Positions 34,807 to 43,457 of a stretch of 64,000 nucleotides of DNA are shown piece by piece (the first letter of the stretch is position 1; each line of letters starts with the position of its first letter). This DNA is from Acerihabitans sp015654925 (GTDB lineage: Bacteria > Pseudomonadota > Gammaproteobacteria > Enterobacterales > Enterobacteriaceae): NCBI RefSeq assembly GCF_047324175.1, contig NZ_CP178732.1, positions 992,001-1,056,000 of the forward strand, given 5' to 3'. Both the position numbers and the translations under genes were made by a program. The notes under the pieces were generated by a model that saw only the letters and a list, made by a program, of their open reading frames with translations, had not been told where the DNA came from and did not search any database.

Positions 34807-35403
34807 TCAAGGCAGGCCGATCACCCGCAGACTGCGCACGCCCTGGGCGCCGCGGATCAATACCCCTTCGATATCCGCGGTGGCCGACGGGCCGGACATC
34901 AGCACCGAGTAGCGCGCGGTGAGGAACTCCGCGCGGCGGTAGGCCACATGCAAATTGGGCAGGATATCGGCGACGGACAGCAATACCACCAGATGCTGCG
35001 CCAGATAACCCAGCGAGTTTATCCGGCACTCCCGTTCGCTCAGCCACACCGAACCGGTTTCCGCCACGGCGAAACCCGCCTGCACGATACCGACCTCCAC
35101 CCCGGCCAGCGAGCCGGGAGGGGTGGCCTCGGTCAAGGGGAAGTCGCCGGCGATATCCTCCACCGCCGAACAAAATACGCCGCCGTCGGGGAACAGGCTG
35201 CGGATATACGCCGTAAGCGCCGGGCCGTCGGGGCGCCGGTCGACAAAGGTCGCGTCCCAAATACCGCCCATAATCGCCAGCGATACGCCGAAGGCGGCGG
35301 GCGTAGCCGGGTAATCCGTTTCGAAAGTGGGCACGTCCGGCAGCGCCCGCGGCGCCGGCGCGTGGCTGCGAATACGTTTTAAGATGGCGTCGCGATCGCT
35401 CAT
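34807..35403 (-). CDS. lutC: LutC/YkgG-like lactate utilisation protein (LUD domain)
   Basis: 198-residue LUD-domain protein, third subunit of the LutABC L-lactate oxidation complex. AGFAVAETGSVWLSE and the late HVAYRRAEFLT and ARYSVLMSGPSATADIEG segments are typical; the last includes the conserved GPSxTADIE motif. The start overlaps the lutB stop by 4 bp. Works with LutA and LutB in the cytoplasm to turn lactate into pyruvate. Confidence 0.9.
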   Translation of the reverse strand: MSDRDAILKRIRSHAPAPRALPDVPTFETDYPATPAAFGVSLAIMGGIWDATFVDRRPDGPALTAYIRSLFPDGGVFCSAVEDIAGDFPLTEATPPGSLAGVEVGIVQAGFAVAETGSVWLSERECRINSLGYLAQHLVVLLSVADILPNLHVAYRRAEFLTARYSVLMSGPSATADIEGVLIRGAQGVRSLRVIGLP

Positions 35404-36827
35404 GGCTGCTCCTCCCGATCCTCTGGTCCGCCCTGGCCGGCGGACTCGCCGTCCCGCGCCCGCTGGCGCTCTTCATACCAGCGGTGGAAACTCTGGCGCG
35501 GAGAGGCCGGGATCTCGCGGGATTCGCCCCAGGCATTCAGCGGGTTATACAATAGGATGCGCGGCAGTTTGGGCACCACCGCGTTGGCGGTATCCACCAC
35601 CGCCCGATACAGCTTCGGATTGGCCAGGATCTTGCCGGCCGCCTTCATGGCGCTTTTCTTGGCGAACGGCAGTTCGTTATTGCGCGCCACGATTTCGCGC
35701 CATTTGAAAATCTGCTCGTGGATATTGATGCGCACCGGGCAGACGTTGGTGCAGCTGCCGTTAAGCGTCGAGGCGAACGGCAGCGTGCTGTATTTTTTCA
35801 AATCCATGGTGGGATTGATAATGGCGCCGATGGGGCCGGAATAAACGGCGCCGTAGCTGATGCCGCCGCTGCGCCGGTAAACCGGGCAGGTGTTCATGCA
35901 GGCGCTGCAGCGGATGCATTTGAGCGAATACCAGAAATCCTCCATGGCCAGGCGGTCGCTGCGCCCGTTATCCACCAGAATATAATGCATCTCCCCGCCC
36001 CGCCGCGGGGCGCGGAAATGGGAGGTATACTGGGTAATCGGCGATCCCAGGGCGCTGCGCGACAGCAGCCGGATAAACACCCCCAGATCCTCCATGCGCG
36101 GGATCAGCTTTTCTATGCCGATGGAGACGATATGCAGATTCGGCACATTGGCGCTGAGATCCGCATTGCCTTCATTGGTGCAGACGGTCACGGTGCCGGT
36201 CTCGGCGACGGCGAAGTTGCAGCCTGTCATGCCCGCCTCGGCGCGCAATATCACCGGGCGGGTCTTGTCGCGCTGCTGCGCGGCCAGGTAATGCGGGTCG
36301 GCATTATCGGGGTCGGTGCCCAGCGTGCGGGCGAACACCCGCGCCACGTCGATGGAGAGCTTGTGCACCGCCGGCACCACGATATGGCTTGGCATTTCAT
36401 CATCGAGCTGCTGGATGCGCTCGCCCAGATCGGTTTCCATGACCTCGATGCCGCGCGCTTCGAGATAAGGCCGCATATCGCATTCCTCGGTGAGCATCGA
36501 TTTGCTTTTGACCAGGGTCTTGACCTGCCCGGCGGCGAGGATCTCGTGCACGATACGGTTATGGGCCGCGGCGTCGCCGGCCCAGTGTACCTGCACGCCG
36601 TTGGCCTGGGCCTGGCGCTCGAACATCTGCAAATAGCTATCGAGGTGGGTCAGGGTATGCTCTTTAATCTCCGAAGCCAGGGTGCGCAACTGCTGCCACT
36701 CGGGATGGGCCTTCATCTGCGCGTCGCGGCCCGTGCGCAGGCTCCAGAGCCGCTGATCGAGGAAGATTTGGTGCTTTTCGCTGGCCAGAAACGCCCGCGA
36801 GCCTTTGACATGATCGATTGCTTTCAT
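35400..36827 (-). CDS. lutB: LutB/YkgF-like iron-sulfur lactate utilisation protein
   Basis: 475 residues: an N-terminal LUD domain (VKSKSMLTEE, GCNFAVAETGTV) and a C-terminal ferredoxin-like part. The first cluster motif is complete (CIRCSACMNTCP). The second reads LNGSCTNVCP where YkgF has LCTACDNVCP, so one or two expected cysteines are missing. The tail is rich in charged residues (REEQP end). Ribosome site AGGGAG before ATG 36827. Second gene of lutABC; it probably passes electrons from lactate. Confidence 0.9.
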   Translation of the reverse strand: MKAIDHVKGSRAFLASEKHQIFLDQRLWSLRTGRDAQMKAHPEWQQLRTLASEIKEHTLTHLDSYLQMFERQAQANGVQVHWAGDAAAHNRIVHEILAAGQVKTLVKSKSMLTEECDMRPYLEARGIEVMETDLGERIQQLDDEMPSHIVVPAVHKLSIDVARVFARTLGTDPDNADPHYLAAQQRDKTRPVILRAEAGMTGCNFAVAETGTVTVCTNEGNADLSANVPNLHIVSIGIEKLIPRMEDLGVFIRLLSRSALGSPITQYTSHFRAPRRGGEMHYILVDNGRSDRLAMEDFWYSLKCIRCSACMNTCPVYRRSGGISYGAVYSGPIGAIINPTMDLKKYSTLPFASTLNGSCTNVCPVRINIHEQIFKWREIVARNNELPFAKKSAMKAAGKILANPKLYRAVVDTANAVVPKLPRILLYNPLNAWGESREIPASPRQSFHRWYEERQRARDGESAGQGGPEDREEQP

Positions 36828-36847
36828 AACGCTCCCTTGTGCGGGTG

Positions 36848-37591
36848 TCAGGCGGCGTCGCCATTAAGGACCTGCGCGATATGGATGAATTTCAGATCCA
36901 GCCCCATGCGCTGCGCGCAACCCTTCTGGTGCATCAGGCAGGACATATCGGCCGAGACGATATAATCGGCGCCGGCCTGCCGGTGATCGTTGACTTTGTC
37001 ATACCCCATCTTGGCCGATACCGGCGCTTCAGTCACGCTGAAGGTGCCGCCGAAACCGCAGCATTCGTCGGGACGCCGCGGCAGGGCGAATTCAATCCCC
37101 TTCACTTTGCCAAGCAGCGCCATCGGCTTGGAGAACGGCGCTTCGTCAATCTCGGAAGCGCTGGCGTGACGGAGATCGCGCAGGGCGGTACAGCTGTTGT
37201 GCAGCCCGACCTTATGGGGGAATTCGGCCCAGGGGAAGGCCTCTACCCGCAGGATATCGTGCAGGAATTCCACCAGCTCATAAGTGCTGCGGCGTACATG
37301 GGCCACTTCGTCGGTCTGGTCGATGGCGTCCAGGTTCTCGCGTACGTGATGCACGCAGCTGCCCGAGGGGGCGACGATATGATCGTAGCGGCTGAAGTTA
37401 CGCACGAACAGCGCCTCGGCGCCGGCGGCATCGCGCTTGCAGCCGCTATTGGACATCGGCTGGCCGCAGCAGGTCTGTTGCAAAGGATAATCCACCGCGC
37501 AGCCCAGGCGCTCAAGCAGCTCAAGGGTGGCGATACCCACTTCCGGGAAATAAGCGTCGATAAAACAGGGAATAAACAGCGCAATTTTCAT
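36848..37591 (-). CDS. lutA: LutA/YkgE-like lactate utilisation protein
   Basis: 247 residues with two CCG domains (CCGQPMSNSGC near 48 and CCGFGGTF near 195), as in LutA, YkgE and the heterodisulfide-reductase/glycolate-oxidase GlcF group. Each CCG domain may hold an unusual iron-sulfur cluster. Start at ATG 37591 (MKIALFIPCFIDAYFPEVG); the longer frame crosses the upstream hairpin. lutB follows after 20 bp. Confidence 0.9.
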   Translation of the reverse strand: MKIALFIPCFIDAYFPEVGIATLELLERLGCAVDYPLQQTCCGQPMSNSGCKRDAAGAEALFVRNFSRYDHIVAPSGSCVHHVRENLDAIDQTDEVAHVRRSTYELVEFLHDILRVEAFPWAEFPHKVGLHNSCTALRDLRHASASEIDEAPFSKPMALLGKVKGIEFALPRRPDECCGFGGTFSVTEAPVSAKMGYDKVNDHRQAGADYIVSADMSCLMHQKGCAQRMGLDLKFIHIAQVLNGDAA

Positions 37592-37658
37592 AACGTAATC
37601 CGGTGTTCCCGCGGTCTGCCGACCGCCTTCTCCTATCCATGAACCATCCATGAACCGT

Positions 37659-37683
37659 TGACCGGCCTTCGCCCGGCCGGTCA
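37659..37683. other. Intercistronic hairpin between aldA and lutA
   Basis: Nine-base-pair perfect stem TGACCGGCC / GGCCGGTCA with a 7-nt loop and no T run. It may protect or attenuate the message so that aldA and lutABC accumulate to different levels. Confidence 0.6.
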
Positions 37684-37716
37684 TTATGGTCGTCCCGCCG
37701 TCATTCGTTCCGTGAT

Positions 37717-39159
37717 TCAAGACTGGTATTGCAGATAAACCACATGGGTTTGCAGATACTCTTCCAACCCGTGGCGGCCGTCGGCGCCGCCAATACCCGA
37801 CTTGCGCCAGCCGGCGTGGAAACCCTGCATCGCCTCGAAATTTTCCCGGTTGATATAGGTTTCGCCGAATTTCAATTTTTTAATCGCCGTCATGGCGGTA
37901 TTCAAATTGCTGGTATACAGCGAGGACGTCAGGCCGTATTCACAATCGTTGGCCATGGCGACGGCTTCATCCAGGGTGCTGAAGGTGGTGACCGGCAGCA
38001 CCGGGCCAAAGGTTTCTTCGTGCATAATATCCATGTCGTGGCGCACGTCCACCAGCAGCGTCGGCTGGAAAAAATATCCTTTGCCCCCGGCGCGCTGGCC
38101 GCCCACGACGATTTTCGCGCCCTGCGCCACCGCCTTTTCCACTTTTTCCCGTACGCTTTGCAGCGACGCCGCATCGATCAGCGGGCCCATATCCAGCGCG
38201 GCTTCCTTGGCCGGATCGCCGAAGGTGACCGCGTTGAACGCGGTGGTCAGGCGCGCGATAAATTGATCTTTAATCCCTTCCTGCACATACACCCGTTCGG
38301 CGCAGTTGCAGACCTGGCCGGTATTGATGATGCGGGACGCGACGATGGCTTTTACCGCCAGCTCCAGGTCGGCATCATCCATCACGATGGCCGGCGCTTT
38401 GCCCCCCAGTTCCAGGGATACCTTGGTAATGTTTTTCGCCGCCGCCGCCATGGTTTGTTCCCCCGCCGCGACGCTGCCGGTCAGGCTGACCATACCCACC
38501 TTGGGGTTGGCCGCCAATTCCTGGCCAACCACCGACCCGCGCCCGGTAACCAGGTTGAATACCCCGCGCGGCAGGCCGACCTGATGGACGATTTCGGCGA
38601 AGGCGATGGCATTATTGGGCGTGAGCTGGCTGGGTTTCAGCACGATGGTATTGCCGGTAATCAGGGCGGGAGCCGCCTTGCGCGCCACCAGGAAAAACGG
38701 AAAGTTCCAGGGCAGAATGCCGGTGGTGACCCCAATGGCTTTTTTAAACACAAAAATGTTCTCGTTGCGCCGGTCGCTCGGCACGATTTCGCCCTCGTAG
38801 CGGCGCGCCCATTCGGCCATATAATCGAGGTAATCGGCGGTGAACAGCACTTCGGTATTGGCCAGTCCCTGGGTTTTGCCTCCTTCGGCCACGATGATAT
38901 CGGTCAGCTCCTGCGCACGCTCGCGGATACCGGCGGCGATTTTATGCAGCCACGCGCCCCGTTCCTGCGCGGGGAGATCCTCCCACGAGTCTTGGGCCCG
39001 GGCGGCCGCATCGATGGCGAGCCGCACATCCTCCACGCCGGCATCGGGTATTTGGGAAATAATATCCTCCGTGGCGGGGTTCAGCACATCAATCCATTTA
39101 TCGCCCCGGTTGGCGATAAACTCGCCATCGATATACATTTGTTGCTTTTTAATTGTCAT
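37717..39159 (-). CDS. aldA: Lactaldehyde dehydrogenase AldA-like
   Basis: 480 residues, very close to E. coli AldA (479). MYIDGEFIANRGDKWIDVLN starts like AldA; ITGNTIVLKPSQLTPNNA, catalytic glutamate in LELGGKAP, catalytic cysteine in GQVCNCAERVYV and the C-terminal FHAGWRKSGIGGADG are all conserved. NAD-dependent oxidation of L-lactaldehyde (or glycolaldehyde) to lactate (or glycolate). First gene of the series leading to LutABC, which fits aldehyde-to-lactate-to-pyruvate flow. Confidence 0.92.
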   Translation of the reverse strand: MTIKKQQMYIDGEFIANRGDKWIDVLNPATEDIISQIPDAGVEDVRLAIDAAARAQDSWEDLPAQERGAWLHKIAAGIRERAQELTDIIVAEGGKTQGLANTEVLFTADYLDYMAEWARRYEGEIVPSDRRNENIFVFKKAIGVTTGILPWNFPFFLVARKAAPALITGNTIVLKPSQLTPNNAIAFAEIVHQVGLPRGVFNLVTGRGSVVGQELAANPKVGMVSLTGSVAAGEQTMAAAAKNITKVSLELGGKAPAIVMDDADLELAVKAIVASRIINTGQVCNCAERVYVQEGIKDQFIARLTTAFNAVTFGDPAKEAALDMGPLIDAASLQSVREKVEKAVAQGAKIVVGGQRAGGKGYFFQPTLLVDVRHDMDIMHEETFGPVLPVTTFSTLDEAVAMANDCEYGLTSSLYTSNLNTAMTAIKKLKFGETYINRENFEAMQGFHAGWRKSGIGGADGRHGLEEYLQTHVVYLQYQS

Positions 39160-39772
39160 TGCTGCAACTCCATTAAGAAATTGTAGGGTAATTGTTGCGC
39201 ATTCCTTAAAGGTTTTACTCTGCCACTATCAATAAATCAATGGGCGCAATAGGGCGATTCATTAGCCGGAAATAGCCGGGCGCCGGGCGCTGAATCCGGA
39301 CAGCGGATAAATATGGAAAAGAAGATTAAAATTTAAATTTTATTAAACAATGAGTTGAACTGGGTTGGAGATGATGTTCCGCCGAATTTATATCGGATTG
39401 CGGGCGTTATTTTACGGCAAACGGATAAGTTTTACCTACGATTGCGGACATCACCTTAACGCGAGTGCCAGCGGCGAAAATAATGTGGCAGGCAGACAAA
39501 GATTGGCGTGATTAATATCACATAAATCTCGCTTTCGCGCCGGGTCTGGTATATATAAAAATATTGAGTATCTTCACATAAATAATATTTAGCTTTAGAG
39601 TTACACTGCTTTTTATTGACAAGCTGACTCAGTATGCTACTTAACCTCCGCAGCGGTGCTTTGACAGAACCTACGCTACGACGTTTTACAGTGCCCCAGG
39701 CTATGTCTAAGATGGTCGATTGATGCGATCGCCGATGTAGCCGATAACCACGTTATGAGCATGCCGCTATGA
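39160..39772. other. 613-bp gene-free region
   Basis: Divergent control region between aldA (minus) and the first diguanylate cyclase (plus). AT-rich stretch around 39530-39620, likely containing promoters. A 46-codon plus-strand frame starts near 39372 with GGAG directly before it, but it has no other support. No regulator gene, hairpin or repeat stands out. Confidence 0.5.
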
Positions 39773-41350
39773 GTGATAAGTAAAGTGCCGCAAAAAAAAC
39801 CTTTTCTACGCATGGATTTAAGGCGCCTGATCCTGATTCTTGCGGTGATGAGCGCCTTGATCACTCTGGCCAATGGTTTTTTTGCCACCTATCGGGTACA
39901 GAGGCAGTTGCTGATCGACAGTACGCTGGCGGCCAATCACCTGTATGCGGCCAAGCTGGCGTCCTCAACCGCTATTTTTTTTGATAGCACCCAGCGCCAG
40001 CTGGCCTACAGCGCATCGTTATTGGCCGGTAATTTCGCTAATGCTGAAATTCTGCAAGCCGAGACCCGGCGCCTGTTATCACAGACCAATACCTTTAATT
40101 CCGTCGCCATCGTCGATACCCATGGCGTGGTGCTGGCCACGTCGCCGGAAACCATACATTTAACCGGGCATAAGCTGACCACGCCGGGGGCAATGGATGC
40201 GCTGCGCGCCAAGCTGCCCCGCATCAGCGACCCCTATGTTTCCGCCGCGGGTAACCGCGTGATCTTTATTTCCTCGCCGATTAACGACGGCGACGGCAAT
40301 TATCTCGGTTATGTGGGCGGGGCGATTTATTTAAAGCAAAAAAGCATTCTGAACCAACTGCTTGAACAAAATTACCGCGATAAAGGTCTCTTCACGTACG
40401 TGGTGGATCGCGAGGGGCAGATTTTATATCATCAGGACCCGACGCAAATTGGCCAGATCCTGAACCCGGGGCCGGTAAGCGAGGCCATCCGGCGGCAGAA
40501 TGAAGGCAGCCTGCAGGAAATCAGCCGGGCGGGGGTGAATAGCCTGGTGGGATATGCCACCGTACCCAACCCCAAGTGGTCGATTGTTACCGTGCGCACC
40601 ACCGACAATACCCTGGTCTCCCTGAAAAGCCAGATGCTTGACGTTCTGAACCGCACCACGCCGCTTACCCTGTTGACGCTGATGGCGGTCTGGCTGTTTG
40701 CCCGGCTGATTTCCCAACCCCTGCGACAACTTGCCCGCAGCGCCAACGTTATGGACCGGGTGGGGATATCCGATGATATCGAGCGCATCCCCTCATGGTA
40801 TTTTGAAGTGGCGCAGCTAAAACGGGCCATGCTGTTGGGCATCAGCCTGCTGCAAAATAAAATCGGCAAGCTCAAGACCGAGGTACAAACCGATCCGCTG
40901 ACCGGCCTGTTCAACCGGCGCGGTTTATCTTTTGCGCTGGAGTATTTCCGGGCCAGTAAGCAGCCCCTGGCGGTTATCGCCCTGGATATCGATCATTTCA
41001 AACGCGTTAACGATACCCATGGCCACGACGTGGGCGACGCGGTGATCAAATTGCTGGCGCAACTGCTGCGCGCCTGCTCGCGGTCCAGCGATACGTTATG
41101 CCGCAACGGCGGCGAAGAGTTCCTGATATTGTTGCCCGACGCCGATCGCTCGACGGCGGTGGATATCGCCGAGCGCCTGCGTACCAGCGTGGAGACGGCG
41201 AATTTTCCCGAGATCGGCCATATTACCGTCTCCCTGGGCGTGGCGTTCTGGACGCCGGAGATGGGGGGCATCGCCCTGGCGCTCAAACAGGCGGACGAGG
41301 CCCTTTACCAGGCGAAAAAACAGGGCCGCAACCAGTTGGTCGTGGCCTGA
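39773..41350 (+). CDS. Diguanylate cyclase with dCache sensor and GGDEF domain
   Basis: Makes cyclic di-GMP from two GTP. 525 residues: first membrane helix about 17-38, periplasmic Cache-type domain to about 290 (FNSVAIVDTHGVVLATSPE, FISSPINDGDGNYLGYVGG), second helix about 300-320, then the GGDEF domain with TDPLTGLFNRRG, LDIDHFKRVNDTHGHDVGD and active-site GGEEF, so catalytically competent. The start is uncertain: GTG 39773 has no ribosome site, and ATG 39812 (MDLRRLIL) is equally possible. Confidence 0.88.
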   Translation: MISKVPQKKPFLRMDLRRLILILAVMSALITLANGFFATYRVQRQLLIDSTLAANHLYAAKLASSTAIFFDSTQRQLAYSASLLAGNFANAEILQAETRRLLSQTNTFNSVAIVDTHGVVLATSPETIHLTGHKLTTPGAMDALRAKLPRISDPYVSAAGNRVIFISSPINDGDGNYLGYVGGAIYLKQKSILNQLLEQNYRDKGLFTYVVDREGQILYHQDPTQIGQILNPGPVSEAIRRQNEGSLQEISRAGVNSLVGYATVPNPKWSIVTVRTTDNTLVSLKSQMLDVLNRTTPLTLLTLMAVWLFARLISQPLRQLARSANVMDRVGISDDIERIPSWYFEVAQLKRAMLLGISLLQNKIGKLKTEVQTDPLTGLFNRRGLSFALEYFRASKQPLAVIALDIDHFKRVNDTHGHDVGDAVIKLLAQLLRACSRSSDTLCRNGGEEFLILLPDADRSTAVDIAERLRTSVETANFPEIGHITVSLGVAFWTPEMGGIALALKQADEALYQAKKQGRNQLVVA

Positions 41351-41424
41351 TAGTTACCGGAATGGTGCCGGTATAGTACCGGCGGCGCCGGGCCGGGCCC
41401 CGCAACCGCCCCGCCGGCAAGCGT

Positions 41425-41709
41425 CTAGAGCGATTTAAGCGCCGCGAGCGCGTCGCTGGTTCTGGACGGGATAAACTCGGTTACGGTGTAATTGGCTACC
41501 GCGTTAAAGGGGTCTTGCGCCAGGATTTTATCAAGCTCGGCCCGCGCCAGGGTGCGGGTAAAAATAATCCCGCCGATCCTGGGCACTTTCCTGCCGGAGG
41601 CCAGAAAATCACCCGTGGCGTAATACCGTTGCAACCAGGCAATATGCTCTTCTTGCAACTCCTCGACTTTCTCTATCGGTTCTTCATAAGTCAAATCAAC
41701 GATGAACAT
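41425..41709 (-). CDS. YciI-like protein
   Basis: 94-residue YCII-family protein (ferredoxin-like fold). MFIVDLTYEEPIEKVEELQEEHIAWL, given by its position at residues 1-26, includes the conserved EEHIAWL histidine; GDFLASGRKVP and DPFNAVANYTV are typical. Biochemical role unproven in most members. GGAG precedes ATG 41709. Lies between, and opposite to, two diguanylate cyclase genes. Confidence 0.88.
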   Translation of the reverse strand: MFIVDLTYEEPIEKVEELQEEHIAWLQRYYATGDFLASGRKVPRIGGIIFTRTLARAELDKILAQDPFNAVANYTVTEFIPSRTSDALAALKSL

Positions 41710-41890
41710 CCGTAACTCCTGTAAGTTTATTGGTTTAGTAAGGATAACCCTTCTTGACCCGCTGTGAAGGGCGGCGGCGGTATTAATTCATTCCTGGCGC
41801 CTATCCCTCTGTCTTTTCTGCGTTTCCCACCGAATTTTGGTAAGATGGGACCGGCGGCATCCGTTATGCGCAGAACCTTACCCCTTTTAT

Positions 41891-41906
41891 CGCCAGCATG
41901 CTGGCG
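41891..41906. promoter_or_regulatory. Perfect palindrome upstream of the second cyclase
   Basis: CGCCAGCATGCTGGCG ends 15 bp before ATG 41922, next to its ribosome site. It can form a 6-bp stem with CATG loop that may limit translation, or act as a protein site. Confidence 0.45.
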
Positions 41907-41921
41907 CTCCAGGTGAAATTA

Positions 41922-43385
41922 ATGAATAGCCTTCATTGGTTGACTAAAACACGGGCCATCTTTTTATTTACCCTGATGCTGCTGACCGCCTTTCTGATCA
42001 TTAGCTGGAGCAGCTACGAGGTCGCCCGCCAATCACTCAATGACGAAATCGAAGAAAACACGCTGCCTCTTACCAGCGATAACGTTTATTCTGAAATTCA
42101 GCAGGACCTGCTAAAACCCATATTTATCTCGGCGCTGATGGCCCATGACACGTTTGTCCGTGATTGGGTGCTGGTGGATCGGGAGCAAGATCCGGCGGCG
42201 ATGATTCGCTACCTGAACGAAATCGATCGGCGGTTTGATACCATTTTTTCGTTTTTCATCTCCGATAAAACCCGGCGCTATTACGATCCCAAACGCATTC
42301 TGGAGACGATTTCCGAGCAGGAAGCCGAAGATCGCTGGTACTTTCAAATAAAAGCGATGCCGGACGACAAACTCTATGTGATTGATGCCCGCACCGATCC
42401 CGAGGATCGCACTCACCTGGATATTTTCGTTAATCATAAGGTAAAGGATTATCAAGGGAATTTCATCGGCATTACCGGTATCGGCATTTCCATCGAAAAA
42501 GTGAAAAATCTGATAGAAAAATATGAGCGCCGCTATAACCGCACCATTTATTTTATCGATAAGACCGGGGCGGTGGTGCTGCACGGCAACGCTTTCAAAC
42601 GCCCGCTGAATATCCGGCAACAGCCGGGACTCGGCCCGTTGACCACGTCGATTCTCACGGTGCCCGGCGGCGGCTACCAATATCAATACCAGGGCAAACG
42701 GGTATTGCTGAATACGCGGCTGATCCCGGAGCTTGATTGGTATTTGATGGTGGAGCAAAGCAGCCATCCCATGGAACGGGTGCTGTATATCACGTTATTA
42801 AAAAATTTAGGGATTGGCATCGGGGTCAGCGCATTATTTTTACTGTTTTTATGGCTGACCATCGGCGGTTACCAGCGCCGGCTGGAGTATATGGCCACCA
42901 CCGACAAATTGACCGGAATCATGAACCGCCAGGCATTCGAGTACGTCTTCCAGCGGCTGCGGGCGTCCTCGCCCCACGATGGCGGGCCGTTATCCCTGGC
43001 CATCGTGGATATCGATCGTTTCAAACAAATCAACGATCGCTACGGCCATGGGGTCGGCGATCGGGTTATCCAGCATATCGCCCAGCTAATCGGCGGCAGC
43101 CTGCGGCGTTCGGATCGGGTATGCCGCTGGGGCGGCGATGAGTTTTTGATCCTGCTTACTGGATGCGACGGGGACGAAGCCCTGCGGCGTTTGGACGCGT
43201 TGTCCCGGCTTATCGGGCAGGCGGAAATTACCGTGGGCAATACGGTGATGCAGGTTACGGTGAGTTGCGGCGTGGCGCAGCTCCGTGCCAAAGAACCCCT
43301 GGACGCGCTGATTGACCGCGCCGATCTGGCCCTTTATCAGGCCAAGCAGCAGGGCCGCAACCAGGCCAGAAAGCGCGATGATTAA
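41922..43385 (+). CDS. Diguanylate cyclase with periplasmic Cache domain and GGDEF
   Basis: 487 residues from ATG 41922 (AGGTG upstream; frame open to 41898). Membrane helix about 12-34; periplasmic sensor to about 295 with DRWYFQIKAMPDDKLYVIDA and ITGIGISIEKVKNL; second helix about 297-320. GGDEF domain: TTDKLTGIMNRQAFE, VDIDRFKQINDRYGHGVGD and GGDEF, hence active. The sensor differs from that of the cyclase at 39773, so the pair probably reads different signals. An inhibitory RxxD site upstream of GGDEF is not evident. Confidence 0.9.
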   Translation: MNSLHWLTKTRAIFLFTLMLLTAFLIISWSSYEVARQSLNDEIEENTLPLTSDNVYSEIQQDLLKPIFISALMAHDTFVRDWVLVDREQDPAAMIRYLNEIDRRFDTIFSFFISDKTRRYYDPKRILETISEQEAEDRWYFQIKAMPDDKLYVIDARTDPEDRTHLDIFVNHKVKDYQGNFIGITGIGISIEKVKNLIEKYERRYNRTIYFIDKTGAVVLHGNAFKRPLNIRQQPGLGPLTTSILTVPGGGYQYQYQGKRVLLNTRLIPELDWYLMVEQSSHPMERVLYITLLKNLGIGIGVSALFLLFLWLTIGGYQRRLEYMATTDKLTGIMNRQAFEYVFQRLRASSPHDGGPLSLAIVDIDRFKQINDRYGHGVGDRVIQHIAQLIGGSLRRSDRVCRWGGDEFLILLTGCDGDEALRRLDALSRLIGQAEITVGNTVMQVTVSCGVAQLRAKEPLDALIDRADLALYQAKQQGRNQARKRDD

Positions 43386-43457
43386 CCGGTTCCCCGCCAT
43401 CACGGCGATGCCGGCGTCCGCCGTGATAAGCAGCCCGCCCAGCCACCGATGCGGGGA

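Noticed and set aside
37729..39186. 485-codon plus-strand frame opposite aldA
   Set aside because: Shadow of a strongly conserved AldA coding sequence in high-GC DNA; composition (many G, R, H) is not protein-like.
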